DNA from: a virus
Direction: 5' to 3' (one strand)
Virus record (IMG/VR): IMGVR_UViG_3300036851_000210
Span: 1-38,990 of that record
Length of the DNA stretch: 38,990 nt
The notes below the pieces were generated by a model. The model was not told where the DNA came from. It made no database searches and worked only from the letters and a program-made list of their open reading frames with translations. The position numbers and the translations under genes are program-made. Shown here piece after piece: positions 17,252 through 24,246 of this stretch. Position 1 is the stretch's first letter, and each line of letters begins with the position of its first letter.

Positions 17252-17480
17252 AGTCTGGCTTCCAGAGAACGAACAAGACGCTGTAACCATGGCCGTGCGT
17301 GACATCCTGCGCGCTGCTAAGACGCTTTGCGCGGCTGCCGATCTAGCCGGGGAGGGCATCGCAATAGACCACTACATCAACTCCGCCATCAGGTTGCGCG
17401 ACTTGGCAGATTCCTTGTCACCAGACAAGCCGGAATGGCCAGCCAATGTTATCCAGTTTATGCCTCGTCGGTCCTGCTAG
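17235..17480 (+). CDS. 81-residue helical protein, last gene of the late block
   Basis: ATG 17235 opens a frame with normal protein character: MENKGEVWLP, a helix AVRDILRAAKTLCAAADLAG and a second helix NSAIRLRDLADSL. Upstream extension to 17184 or 17151 is open but runs antisense in frame over the zinc-finger remnant and looks less natural. It overlaps the stop of that remnant by 17 bases and the 3' end of the leftward gene by 23 bases. No family is recognised. Confidence 0.5.
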   Translation: MENKGEVWLPENEQDAVTMAVRDILRAAKTLCAAADLAGEGIAIDHYINSAIRLRDLADSLSPDKPEWPANVIQFMPRRSC

Positions 17481-18309
17481 CTAAGGCGGAGCGGGCGTCT
17501 AGGATGCAGAGGCGCAGCAGGTCAGCCGGAGTATGTTCGGTGTCGTTCTTGCGCGCTTCTATTTTCTCTAGCGCCTCTCGCAATTTGGCTATCTCCTCCG
17601 CTTGGGAGGCGATGGTGGATTGGAGTATTACATTCGCTAGAGCCGCACGCTCAAGCCGCTCGATGGCGGCGGCGGATTCTTCTAGCGTCTCTGGCGCAAT
17701 GCAGACATAAGGCGCGTAGCAACATTCGCCGGGGCCATCTTTGTCGTCTGGGTCACGTCGCTTGACGGCCCTCTTCAACCGCTTCACCAGCGCACTGTCC
17801 CCGGTGGAGGGGGAGGGCTTGGTTGCGTGGCAGTAGATACAGACCCCATCTTGGGCGTAGTAATGCCCACATTCCTCTCCCCCAGGCTGAGCCGGGAGAG
17901 ATGACGGCGGCTCATAGACCGTTTTCGGCTGGTAGCGTTCTGGCAATCCAGCGAAGCCTTCCCCTCCCGATAGGGAGCCGGTAGCCGTCACAGGGTCGCA
18001 CTTATCCTGTGACGGCTGCGCTACAGGTCGTCTTGAATTATCGTCTTGGTCAGGCGGCATCACCTCCAGTCCATCTTCTCTCTCCTGTTGTTCCTCCCCG
18101 CTCGGGCAGCCATCATTCAGCCTAGGCATCGTCGCCTTTAATTCAGCGTCGGATTGCTGGATGGCGGCTTGCTCGGCTAATAGGCTACGGCGGGCGGCGG
18201 AGAACACAGCACTAATCTTCTGCGCGAATGGCGTTGTGTCTTGCCCAACAAGACGCCTCTCCAAATAGTCCAACTCCTCCACACTTAACGTCTCGCTGTC
18301 GTGGGTCAT
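17458..18309 (-). CDS. Large hypothetical protein with C-terminal coiled coil
   Basis: 283 residues. The N-terminal ~60 residues are helical (EELDYLERRLVG). The middle is acidic, Gly/Pro/Ser-rich and probably disordered, with a possible zinc pair CGHYYAQDGVCIYCHA at about residues 145-160. The C-terminus is a coiled coil (ASQAEEIAKLREALEKIEA). Phages often encode such modular proteins of unknown role. The ATG overlaps the HNH gene stop (ATGA), so it ends the leftward operon. Confidence 0.6.
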   Translation of the reverse strand: MTHDSETLSVEELDYLERRLVGQDTTPFAQKISAVFSAARRSLLAEQAAIQQSDAELKATMPRLNDGCPSGEEQQEREDGLEVMPPDQDDNSRRPVAQPSQDKCDPVTATGSLSGGEGFAGLPERYQPKTVYEPPSSLPAQPGGEECGHYYAQDGVCIYCHATKPSPSTGDSALVKRLKRAVKRRDPDDKDGPGECCYAPYVCIAPETLEESAAAIERLERAALANVILQSTIASQAEEIAKLREALEKIEARKNDTEHTPADLLRLCILDARSALASRTDEA

Positions 18310-18725
18310 GGCTCTACAGGCTCATACCTTCGCTTAGACCAATTATACCGCCATTTACCCTTGTTGGGACTCTGGAAACCAGAACGCTTCTTTGCCCTCT
18401 TATAAGCTGGGCGCATTTCGACACGTCTGGCTGTCCTAGCTTTTTCAGCCACGTCTTCGCATGTCTTATCTGGGTGACATAGTTCGCATAACGGCCTGAG
18501 ATTAGTCTCTCGATTGCCATGTGGTTCTGGGCCATTCCAATTCACCAAGGCTATAGTGTGGTCACACTGTAATTCTTTGTATAAAGATGGGTCGCGGAAG
18601 CACCGCTGACAAGTCCAGCTAAACTTCGCAAAGACTCTTTTTTTCACCCGCTCCGGGATCGCTGAGTCTTCTGTTTTGCCCACCCATTCTGGCGTTTCTC
18701 TTGCCAAGCAGCCCTCCATTCTCAA
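18306..18725 (-). CDS. HNH endonuclease
   Basis: 139 residues. The zinc pair C39-x-x-C42, the DH at 55-56, N75, the second pair C80-x-x-C83 followed by H84 and the KT-x-x-D at 87-91 give the full HNH pattern of a metal-dependent DNA-nicking or cutting enzyme. The N-terminus RETPEWVGKTEDS followed by IPERVKKRVF is the usual lead-in of phage and bacterial HNH proteins. The gene overlaps the previous one by 107 bases in another frame. It may help packaging or recombination, or be a free-standing homing-type enzyme. Confidence 0.85.
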   Translation of the reverse strand: MRMEGCLARETPEWVGKTEDSAIPERVKKRVFAKFSWTCQRCFRDPSLYKELQCDHTIALVNWNGPEPHGNRETNLRPLCELCHPDKTCEDVAEKARTARRVEMRPAYKRAKKRSGFQSPNKGKWRYNWSKRRYEPVEP

Positions 18726-19056
18726 AGCCCCACAGCTTTAAGACAAGCTCGACCGGGACGCCGGTTTCCCGCGACTCCTCCTGGGCCATCTTGAGCGGCT
18801 TGCCGCGTCGTTGCCAAGCATTCGTGCGCTTTCTCCATTCGTGCTTATTATGCCGAACGCGCTCTTTATTGCGCTGCTTCCAGGCATTACTTAATGCTGT
18901 ATGTCTGGCGCGGTATTCGTGGTTATTCACCCAGCGCTCTTTGTCGTAGGCGCTCCGGTTTGCCTTCTTGCATTCATCACAGCGCTTCTGGTGCGCCCCC
19001 CTCCCTTTATAGGGCGGCAGCACAGCCGTACAGTCCTGGCAAAGCCTATTACCCAT
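18619..19056 (-). CDS. Basic zinc-finger protein
   Basis: 145 residues. An N-terminal zinc finger (C6, C9, C26, C29) is followed by a very basic helical region (KQRNKERVRHNKHEWRKR), as in phage HNH-associated and DNA-binding proteins with an N-terminal CxxC-CxxC knob. The last ~35 residues lie in the overlap with the HNH gene and look like out-of-frame text. It may form a pair with the HNH protein, or the two may descend from one gene by frameshift. Starts next to the NinB-like stop. Confidence 0.6.
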   Translation of the reverse strand: MGNRLCQDCTAVLPPYKGRGAHQKRCDECKKANRSAYDKERWVNNHEYRARHTALSNAWKQRNKERVRHNKHEWRKRTNAWQRRGKPLKMAQEESRETGVPVELVLKLWGFENGGLLGKRNARMGGQNRRLSDPGAGEKKSLCEV

Positions 19057-19516
19057 CGCTATCCGGCACAGTCAGCACTATGCCCTTCTCTGTGAAATAC
19101 TTATAGACGGCATCCAGGTATGCCGCCTTCTGCTTAGTGGTCATAATCCTGGTGACTGGCAGATCAAGCGGCTCCATCATTAACTCAATCTTCTGCTCAT
19201 AATCAAGCGTCTTCAAAATGCGATCATATTTCTCGCGGAAGGAGTCGGACTCAGAGCGCAATATTGGCACGCCAATGGTCAGTTTGCAGTAGCCCCTGAC
19301 TTCTTCTGGCGTCTGCCCGGTCTGCTCGGAGACCTCCCGACACCACAGGCGCTGGAGCCGGTTCTGCTCTATGGTCCGCTTGTTGCCCTTGGTAAGGGTG
19401 GCGATAAACGGCATGGCTTGCTCGTTGATAAACTTAACGAGCATTCCTCGCTGCCACTCGTTCTCCACGAACCTGAGCAAGGCTCCGTGCCACGGCCTAT
19501 CTTTTTCTCCTGACAT
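19049..19516 (-). CDS. NinB/Orf-like recombination protein
   Basis: 155 residues, close to lambda NinB (146). The signature NKRTIEQNRLQRLWCREVSE matches the K/R-RT-x-x-QN element of that family, followed by the expected helix and a LTIGVPIL strand. Lambda NinB binds single-stranded DNA and supports recombination in place of host RecFOR. ATG 19516 follows AAGGG and lies inside the end of the preceding gene. Neighbouring SSB-like and nuclease genes agree with a recombination block. Confidence 0.7.
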   Translation of the reverse strand: MSGEKDRPWHGALLRFVENEWQRGMLVKFINEQAMPFIATLTKGNKRTIEQNRLQRLWCREVSEQTGQTPEEVRGYCKLTIGVPILRSESDSFREKYDRILKTLDYEQKIELMMEPLDLPVTRIMTTKQKAAYLDAVYKYFTEKGIVLTVPDSDG

Positions 19517-19718
19517 AGACCCTTGCGTCCCGCCCTGAGCGCGTCTTGCGCGTCTCGTTGGTGTAGACGATCATTTTGTCCTTCACCATGCCGCACAATG
19601 TCGAGCTAACCGTAGATGCCTTATAGCCTGTGCGCAACTCCAACTCGTCGGCGGTGACGCCGCGAGGGCTGCGCAAAATCATGTCCAGGATGCGCAGCTT
19701 CTTGCTGCCCCTGTCCAT
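19497..19718 (-). CDS. Small winged-helix regulator
   Basis: 73 residues from ATG 19718, preceded by AGGAG; a GTG at 19778 would add 20 residues but has a poorer site. The sequence KLRILDMILRSPRGVTADEL, then TGYKASTVSSTLCGMVKDK and a basic wing (RDARVYVRRKR) has the order of a winged helix-turn-helix protein. It may regulate the leftward block. It overlaps the NinB-like gene by 20 bases. Confidence 0.65.
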   Translation of the reverse strand: MDRGSKKLRILDMILRSPRGVTADELELRTGYKASTVSSTLCGMVKDKMIVYTNETRKTRSGRDARVYVRRKR

Positions 19719-19779
19719 GCGGCTCCTGGAAAAAATCGTGATGCGCGGAGTAAATTGATAATCAGATGTAATTGCCACT

Positions 19780-20262
19780 TTACCATTCGAGGTCTTTGTT
19801 CTCGTCCTTCTCTGGGTCGTATGCCAGCCTCAAATATTCTTCCGGCGTAGTCCCGGCTTCTTCTGGGTCGTCAGGATCAACCCACTTCTCAATCTTGGCC
19901 TCGGCAACAACGGTCTTGCCACCCTTCTTGCTGGCCTTTTCAATTACCTGTCGCTTAGAGCTAATGCGCTTCTCCAAGACTTCAATATCCAGATCACGGA
20001 AATTCCGCACGTCAGTCAGCACTGCTCGCAACTTGTCGCCTTCATAGAGGCGCAGCGCCCAACACTCGTCGTACCGACCACTGTTTTTGCGCTCAAACGG
20101 AACCGTTGGGCCAAATGTGACCTTCCAGTCCCTCGGCACGGTTAACTTCCTCTGGGAGCCACTCTTGGTTTCCAGCAAGTAAACCTTTTTCTTCTCCTCC
20201 CCTTCCGGGGAAGAAGAAGGGGCCTCCCTTTCGGAAGGCCCCCCATACTTTGCTTTTGCCAC
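19780..20262 (-). CDS. Hypothetical early phage protein
   Basis: 160 residues with a GTG start. A Ser/Glu/Lys-rich N-terminus is followed by a beta-rich core (VYLLETKSGSQRKLTVP, then WALRLYEGDKLRAVLTDV), a helix with many Lys and an acidic tail (PDDPEEAG). No family is recognised. The first ~15 codons form a strong hairpin on the mRNA (see the element at 20219-20242). It is part of the DNA-handling operon between the winged-helix protein and another unknown. Confidence 0.55.
   Translation of the reverse strand: MAKAKYGGPSEREAPSSSPEGEEKKKVYLLETKSGSQRKLTVPRDWKVTFGPTVPFERKNSGRYDECWALRLYEGDKLRAVLTDVRNFRDLDIEVLEKRISSKRQVIEKASKKGGKTVVAEAKIEKWVDPDDPEEAGTTPEEYLRLAYDPEKDENKDLEW
20219..20242 (-). promoter_or_regulatory. 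Hairpin in the first codons of the 20262 gene
   Basis: GGGGCCT and AGGCCCC pair as seven perfect base pairs around a 10-base loop, about 20 bases inside the coding region of a leftward gene with a GTG start. Such an early hairpin could slow translation. There is no T-run, so it is not a terminator. Confidence 0.3.
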
Positions 20263-20282
20263 TACGAACCGGCCCTTACAAG

Positions 20283-20828
20283 TTACTCAGTAAACTCAGT
20301 AGCCAGCAGCTTCTCCAGGGGTGCCAGATCAAAGCGATCAATCAGCCACAAGTCGTAGCCATCCCAGCCAACCACCAGAGGGTCGTCGTAGTTGGCATGG
20401 GTATCCTCGTCGCTACTGTGCTTAAAGTTCTTACCCGGCGCAGCGACATGGACACTGGCAAACTTCTTCTTTGCCTTCTCGATCTTCTCCATCGTGCTGG
20501 CAGGAATGCCACCGGCATAGGTGCAGGCAATCGTGTGCGGCTTGCCATCAAGGATTGACGCGAGCTTGAGGTTCTCAATCACGTCACGATAGCATTCCCG
20601 CAACTCACCCTTCGGAATGTCAATGGCAAGCTCAGTGACGGCGCGGTTATCGCGGACCTTAGACTTGACACTGATATGGAATTCCAGGCTATCGACATTG
20701 AGGAGGACCAAGCTAGGCTCGCCCCTCTCATTGCGCCAGCGAAGCATGTCGAGGGTCGCAAACTTGCGCGGTCCCTCTACAGGCTTAGCCTCTGCTAGCC
20801 GTTCAGCACGATCAATAACTGTCAACAT
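20283..20828 (-). CDS. Hypothetical protein of the DNA-handling block
   Basis: 181 residues, ATG behind GAGGAGA. The protein is alpha/beta with a beta-rich N-terminal half (PSLVLLNVDSLEFHISV), a central IPASTMEKIEKAKKKF helix and a C-terminal half with WDGYDLWLIDRF. No catalytic motif is seen and no family is recognised. It lies between an SSB-like protein and another unknown, so a role in DNA metabolism is likely by context only. Confidence 0.55.
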   Translation of the reverse strand: MLTVIDRAERLAEAKPVEGPRKFATLDMLRWRNERGEPSLVLLNVDSLEFHISVKSKVRDNRAVTELAIDIPKGELRECYRDVIENLKLASILDGKPHTIACTYAGGIPASTMEKIEKAKKKFASVHVAAPGKNFKHSSDEDTHANYDDPLVVGWDGYDLWLIDRFDLAPLEKLLATEFTE

Positions 20829-20852
20829 TGACGGTCTCCTCTACGGGTAGTC

Positions 20853-21341
20853 CTAGAATGGAATCTCGTCCGAGGCTTCATCCGGTTGGATTGGCTGTGG
20901 GCGGGATGTCGGGCCTAATGGAGCATTCATAGCCCTATTCCAGGCAGCGCGCAAGCCCAAAATTTGCTCGTAGGCAACATCTTCGAGCGGCACTATGCCG
21001 GTGCCCTGGTAAGACCTATTCATCAGTCCCATGACGAACATTTCTTCGGCCCTCGCGGGCTGGCCATGGGTGGTGCCCGGTCGAGTAGCGGCGGCTTGCC
21101 CTGGTAGCGGGCTTTGACCAGTACCATTCGTGATAACACGCTTAACAGTGTTCCACTGACGGTTCTGGCTATCGGTCTCGGTGTCGTACTCGATGCTGTA
21201 ACGACCGCCCTTCTGAAACTGATACAGCTTGTCGGCCCAGACGCCATAATAAACGCCGTCTTCGCCCTTAATGCTGCCCTTTTTGGAGCCTGGTGTCTTC
21301 GGTGGGTTAACAAAAGCCACCGTTATATTTGCTACTGGCAT
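20853..21341 (-). CDS. Single-stranded DNA-binding (SSB)-like protein
   Basis: 162 residues. The N-terminal ~75 residues form a beta-rich domain with a pattern fitting an OB fold (ITVAFVNPPK, DGVYYGVWADKLYQF, YSIEYDTE, WNTVKRV). The linker is Gly/Pro/Ala-rich and the protein ends in DEIPF, the acidic tail with final Phe by which bacterial SSBs contact partner proteins. It would coat single-stranded DNA in replication and recombination. ATG overlaps the previous stop (TAATG) behind GAGGGGG. Confidence 0.72.
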   Translation of the reverse strand: MPVANITVAFVNPPKTPGSKKGSIKGEDGVYYGVWADKLYQFQKGGRYSIEYDTETDSQNRQWNTVKRVITNGTGQSPLPGQAAATRPGTTHGQPARAEEMFVMGLMNRSYQGTGIVPLEDVAYEQILGLRAAWNRAMNAPLGPTSRPQPIQPDEASDEIPF

Positions 21342-21673
21342 TATATCCCCCTCGCCAAAGCCATACTGATCGCTTTGTCAAATACCAGCAGCACGTCTGC
21401 ATGGCCGGTGTCAGGGTTATCATTCCAACCCTCGATGTCTACATCGCCACAGGCATCCTGAAGGAACGACCTCGCCTGTAACATCCAGTAGCTATCCGAT
21501 GACCATAATGCCGGCATGCCACGACTGGCAACCATACTCACGGCTCCCACAACGCAAAACTGTTTCCTGCTCCTGTCCATGTATGTGCCCTTGGCCCAGC
21601 ATTCTGGAGTTTCCACCAGTTTCCTGGCGTCAATCAGCAGTTTGGCCACTTGGCCCACCTTGCGGTCACTCAT
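21341..21673 (-). CDS. DUF6197-like small protein
   Basis: 110 residues from ATG 21673, preceded by a strong AAAGGAGT. The pattern AKLLIDARKLVETPECWAKG, then FCVVGAVSMVA and a C-terminal DVLLVFDKAISMA resembles a family (DUF6197) common in phages and actinobacteria, in which a Cys-hA element follows an initial helix. Its function is unknown. It is translationally coupled to the SSB-like gene. Confidence 0.6.
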   Translation of the reverse strand: MSDRKVGQVAKLLIDARKLVETPECWAKGTYMDRSRKQFCVVGAVSMVASRGMPALWSSDSYWMLQARSFLQDACGDVDIEGWNDNPDTGHADVLLVFDKAISMALARGI

Positions 21674-21804
21674 GGCTGACTCCTTTAATTGTGGCTTCAC
21701 GGCTTACGATCCCTACGCCGATCCGCCTAGACAGCCTGTAGGGCGAGGCTCTCCTCGGACAGGAGCCTAGAATTTCTTTGGCCCACCATCCTGACAATCA
21801 TTAT

Positions 21805-22548
21805 TTACCCTCTCGGCCAAATTTCCGCAGCCATCTGCTGCGCCTCCTGACTCTTCCAGTAGAAGTGGTCTAAATCGGGTATGAAGATTTGCGCTAGCTC
21901 GTGCTTGTCCCTAAATACGGCAAGGGCACGCCGCATGGTGTGCGCGTGCCACTCTAACCTCTTAAGATGTAAGGCAGATTCATCCACTGACAAGTTGCGA
22001 ATCGCAGCCTTCTTCTCGGTGACGTAAAGCAGATCATAGGGTTTCCCCCTTGCCGCTTGATATAGACTAATCTGGCGGGCGTGTCTACCGGGTATCTCGC
22101 TCGGCATCCGGTTGGCCGTTTTTAGGTCTGTTCCGAACTCTGCCCACTCATAGTCGGTGTACCCCACCACAGGCACTTCAATTCCATCGAACCAGAACTC
22201 AATTTTAAGCTGTCTTGCGTTGGGAGAAGGCTTGTTCCCCATAAGGCGGACGGCTTGGTCCAGCATTGGGCATATTTTAGACCGCTCTCGGTCAACCGCA
22301 TCATCAAGATCGCCCATTGCATCGAGTTCAAACCGACCAAGAGCGGCCACATAAGCAGCCTCGGTGTCACGTTTGTATAGCCAGGAATCAAGGCCAGCCT
22401 CCACTGCAAGCCCCCGCCACATCATCGGCGTAGATTCTTTTAACCCAAACAAATACTTAGCCGCCCAAAAGGCAGGTTGCTCGGCATAGTAATTTAGGGC
22501 GCTGGCACTCAAATGGTCGATACCATGCGCCTCAAACGGATTCCCCAT
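21805..22548 (-). CDS. PD-(D/E)XK nuclease, Cas4/RecB-like
   Basis: 247 residues from ATG 22548 (GTGGGGGAT upstream); an ATG at 22575 is possible. Catalytic residues fit the RecB/Cas4-type exonuclease fold: E50 in the first helix, D132 in GYTDYEW, the DLK at 141-143 and the Q159-x-x-x-Y163 pair. The four-Cys iron-sulphur cluster of Cas4 is absent. It would process DNA ends in recombination. It is the first gene of the leftward block and starts back to back with the rightward replication operon. Confidence 0.75.
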   Translation of the reverse strand: MGNPFEAHGIDHLSASALNYYAEQPAFWAAKYLFGLKESTPMMWRGLAVEAGLDSWLYKRDTEAAYVAALGRFELDAMGDLDDAVDRERSKICPMLDQAVRLMGNKPSPNARQLKIEFWFDGIEVPVVGYTDYEWAEFGTDLKTANRMPSEIPGRHARQISLYQAARGKPYDLLYVTEKKAAIRNLSVDESALHLKRLEWHAHTMRRALAVFRDKHELAQIFIPDLDHFYWKSQEAQQMAAEIWPRG

Positions 22549-22588
22549 ATCCCCCACCCCCCGATTCAGGACCATAGCCTATGCGGGC

Positions 22589-22617
22589 TTGACAAGCAAG
22601 TGGAAATTTTGTAGGGT
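22589..22617 (+). promoter_or_regulatory. Sigma70-type promoter for the rightward replication operon
   Basis: A perfect TTGACA (22589-22594) is followed after 17 bases by TAGGGT (22612-22617), which keeps the important first T-A and last T of the -10 box. The next gene starts at 22650, giving a leader of about 25 bases. It lies between two divergent gene blocks. It is the best-matching promoter I found in the window. Confidence 0.7.
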
Positions 22618-22649
22618 GGCTGCTCGGCTTAGCTCATGGGGGAGAGCAA

Positions 22650-23129
22650 ATGGGGGGCTATCGGCTTGAATCCTGCCCGGAAATCATCGGGGAAATCTGG
22701 TACAGCGGCGGTGAGGCTCTCGACCTAGATTGGGATGCAGAAGACATCCGGCGCAAGTGCCGTGAGGGCACAGAGCGCGAACGGCAAGCCTATATCCGGG
22801 CTGGCTACCAAGTAGACCCAGACAAACAAGACCCGGTTGCTGCCCTCCTAGAACGTCCAAACAAAGCCTCCATCAAGGAAATGGCCCAGGCTGTTGCCCA
22901 GCGGCACCGCCTGACATTTGACGAGCTTCTCAGTCGCAACAAGCAAGAAAAATTCGTAAACGCTCGCCGCGAAGCCTACCACATTTGTTACACTAAGCTT
23001 GGAGCTTCGCTGCCACAGCTTGCTCGTGTCTTTGGGCGAGACCCAAAGATTATTCACCAACACTTAAAACAGATGCACACAGAAATGCGTGCCAAGGGCC
23101 ATCCTGGCTTCCTTTGGGTGCGTGGCTAA
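22650..23129 (+). CDS. DnaA-domain-IV-like DNA-binding protein
   Basis: 159 residues. Residues ~82-142 follow the C-terminal DNA-binding domain of DnaA: VAQRHRLTFDELLSRNK, then FVNARREAYHICYTKL, SLPQLARVFGRD and the recognition-helix region KIIHQHLKQM. The AAA+ domain of DnaA is absent. Such proteins may recognise DnaA-type boxes or act as regulators. It is the first gene after a good promoter and heads a replication/recombination operon, so a role at the phage origin is plausible. GGGAGAG precedes the ATG. Confidence 0.75.
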   Translation: MGGYRLESCPEIIGEIWYSGGEALDLDWDAEDIRRKCREGTERERQAYIRAGYQVDPDKQDPVAALLERPNKASIKEMAQAVAQRHRLTFDELLSRNKQEKFVNARREAYHICYTKLGASLPQLARVFGRDPKIIHQHLKQMHTEMRAKGHPGFLWVRG

Positions 23130-23476
23130 TGGCCACTTACCTAATCAGTTGGCCACCATCCACCAATTCGTTGTGGCGGGCATTCCGGGGACGCAACATC
23201 CTCTCCAGACAAGCCAGACTATGGGCTGAATCTGCTGCCAAAGAGCTTATGGCTCAACAAGCCAAACCTATATTAGGCCAAGTTATTATTGACATTGAGC
23301 TTAACTCACCTTACAAACGACCATATGACCCTGATAATCGTGTCAAGGCAGTCATGGATTTACTTGTAAAGAACGACATTATCCAAGACGATAGCAACAA
23401 GATCATTAAGCGCTTCACAGTGACTACAGATGTCGATGGATTTGAGGGGGCCAGGATAACCATATCCGTGGCGTAG
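23129..23476 (+). CDS. RusA-like Holliday junction resolvase
   Basis: 115 residues, close to RusA (120). ATG overlaps the previous stop (TAATG). The family start SWPPSTNSLWR and the catalytic Asp block (YDPDN at residues 66-70, D77, D87-D88 in IIQDD) are present. RusA-type enzymes form dimers and cut four-way DNA junctions symmetrically, here likely to resolve replication and recombination intermediates before packaging. Confidence 0.85.
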   Translation: MATYLISWPPSTNSLWRAFRGRNILSRQARLWAESAAKELMAQQAKPILGQVIIDIELNSPYKRPYDPDNRVKAVMDLLVKNDIIQDDSNKIIKRFTVTTDVDGFEGARITISVA

Positions 23477-23487
23477 GGGGGGGATCA

Positions 23488-24246
23488 ATGGGGGTAATTT
23501 CTGTGGCTGTGAAGCATTTGACTCGCCTGGGGGCCACACCAGAGCAGATTCTTGAGTTAATTCAAGAGCTTGAGGCCGAAATTGGAGTGCATAAACCAGC
23601 GACGGAACCAACCACTGATTTTGGTGGTAAAAACACCCAAGAGAATCAGTTAGTTACATCCGTATCTGGACAATATATAGATTATAAACCTGGGAAAGGG
23701 GATAGGGGGGTACGGGGGGAAAGGGGGAAACCCGTAAAAACTCCAACCACCGATCTGGAATTCAATCGCTTCTGGCAAATTTACCCACGCCGGGAGGCCA
23801 AGGGTGCCGCGCAGCGGGCATTCCGCTCGGCGCTCAAGCGTGGCGAAGTCGAGCCGATCTTGGCCGCAGCGCGGAAATACGCCGAAAAGCGCCGTGGCGA
23901 GGACAAGCAATACACCGCCATGGCCGCGACTTGGCTCAACCAGGACCGCTGGCTTGACGAGGAGCAAACCAAGCAATATCAAGTGCTTGATGGCCCAAAA
24001 CGGACTTATGCCGAAATCAAAGCGGAGAGGGAACGCAATGCGCTGGTATGCGGTGATGACGAAGGCCCGAAAAGAGGAGCTAGCCCAAAAAAATCTGCGT
24101 TTTCAAGGGTATCAGACTTTCTACCCGCACTACACGGAGTGGACCAACCCCAAGAAAACCAAGCCCCGTTGCTTGCGGAAGCCGTATCTGACGAGGTATC
24201 TTTTTGTGGGAATCCCTGGGACGAACCCGAAGCATTCGATCTATAA
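23488..24246 (+). CDS. Replication-O-like / helicase-loader-type protein
   Basis: 252 residues. Residues ~92-158 contain the block FNRFWQIYPRREAKG, a Lys/Arg-rich helix and ATWLNQDRW, which is the widespread C-terminal module of phage replication-O and DnaD/DnaT-like proteins used to bring in the host helicase. The N-terminus has a small helical part (TPEQILELIQELE). The last ~70 residues are overlapped by the NusG-like gene in another frame and look like secondary text. It probably starts DNA replication with the DnaA-IV-like protein. Confidence 0.65.
   Translation: MGVISVAVKHLTRLGATPEQILELIQELEAEIGVHKPATEPTTDFGGKNTQENQLVTSVSGQYIDYKPGKGDRGVRGERGKPVKTPTTDLEFNRFWQIYPRREAKGAAQRAFRSALKRGEVEPILAAARKYAEKRRGEDKQYTAMAATWLNQDRWLDEEQTKQYQVLDGPKRTYAEIKAERERNALVCGDDEGPKRGASPKKSAFSRVSDFLPALHGVDQPQENQAPLLAEAVSDEVSFCGNPWDEPEAFDL

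Noticed and set aside
21746-21768. Hairpin AGGCTC/GAGCCT as a terminator between the PD-(D/E)XK and DUF6197-like genes
   Set aside because: Only six to seven pairs and no T-run on the leftward strand; too weak to list as a terminator.
23477-23487. Run of eight G before the O-like gene as a slippage site
   Set aside because: It lies outside coding sequence and more simply serves as part of the ribosome site region.
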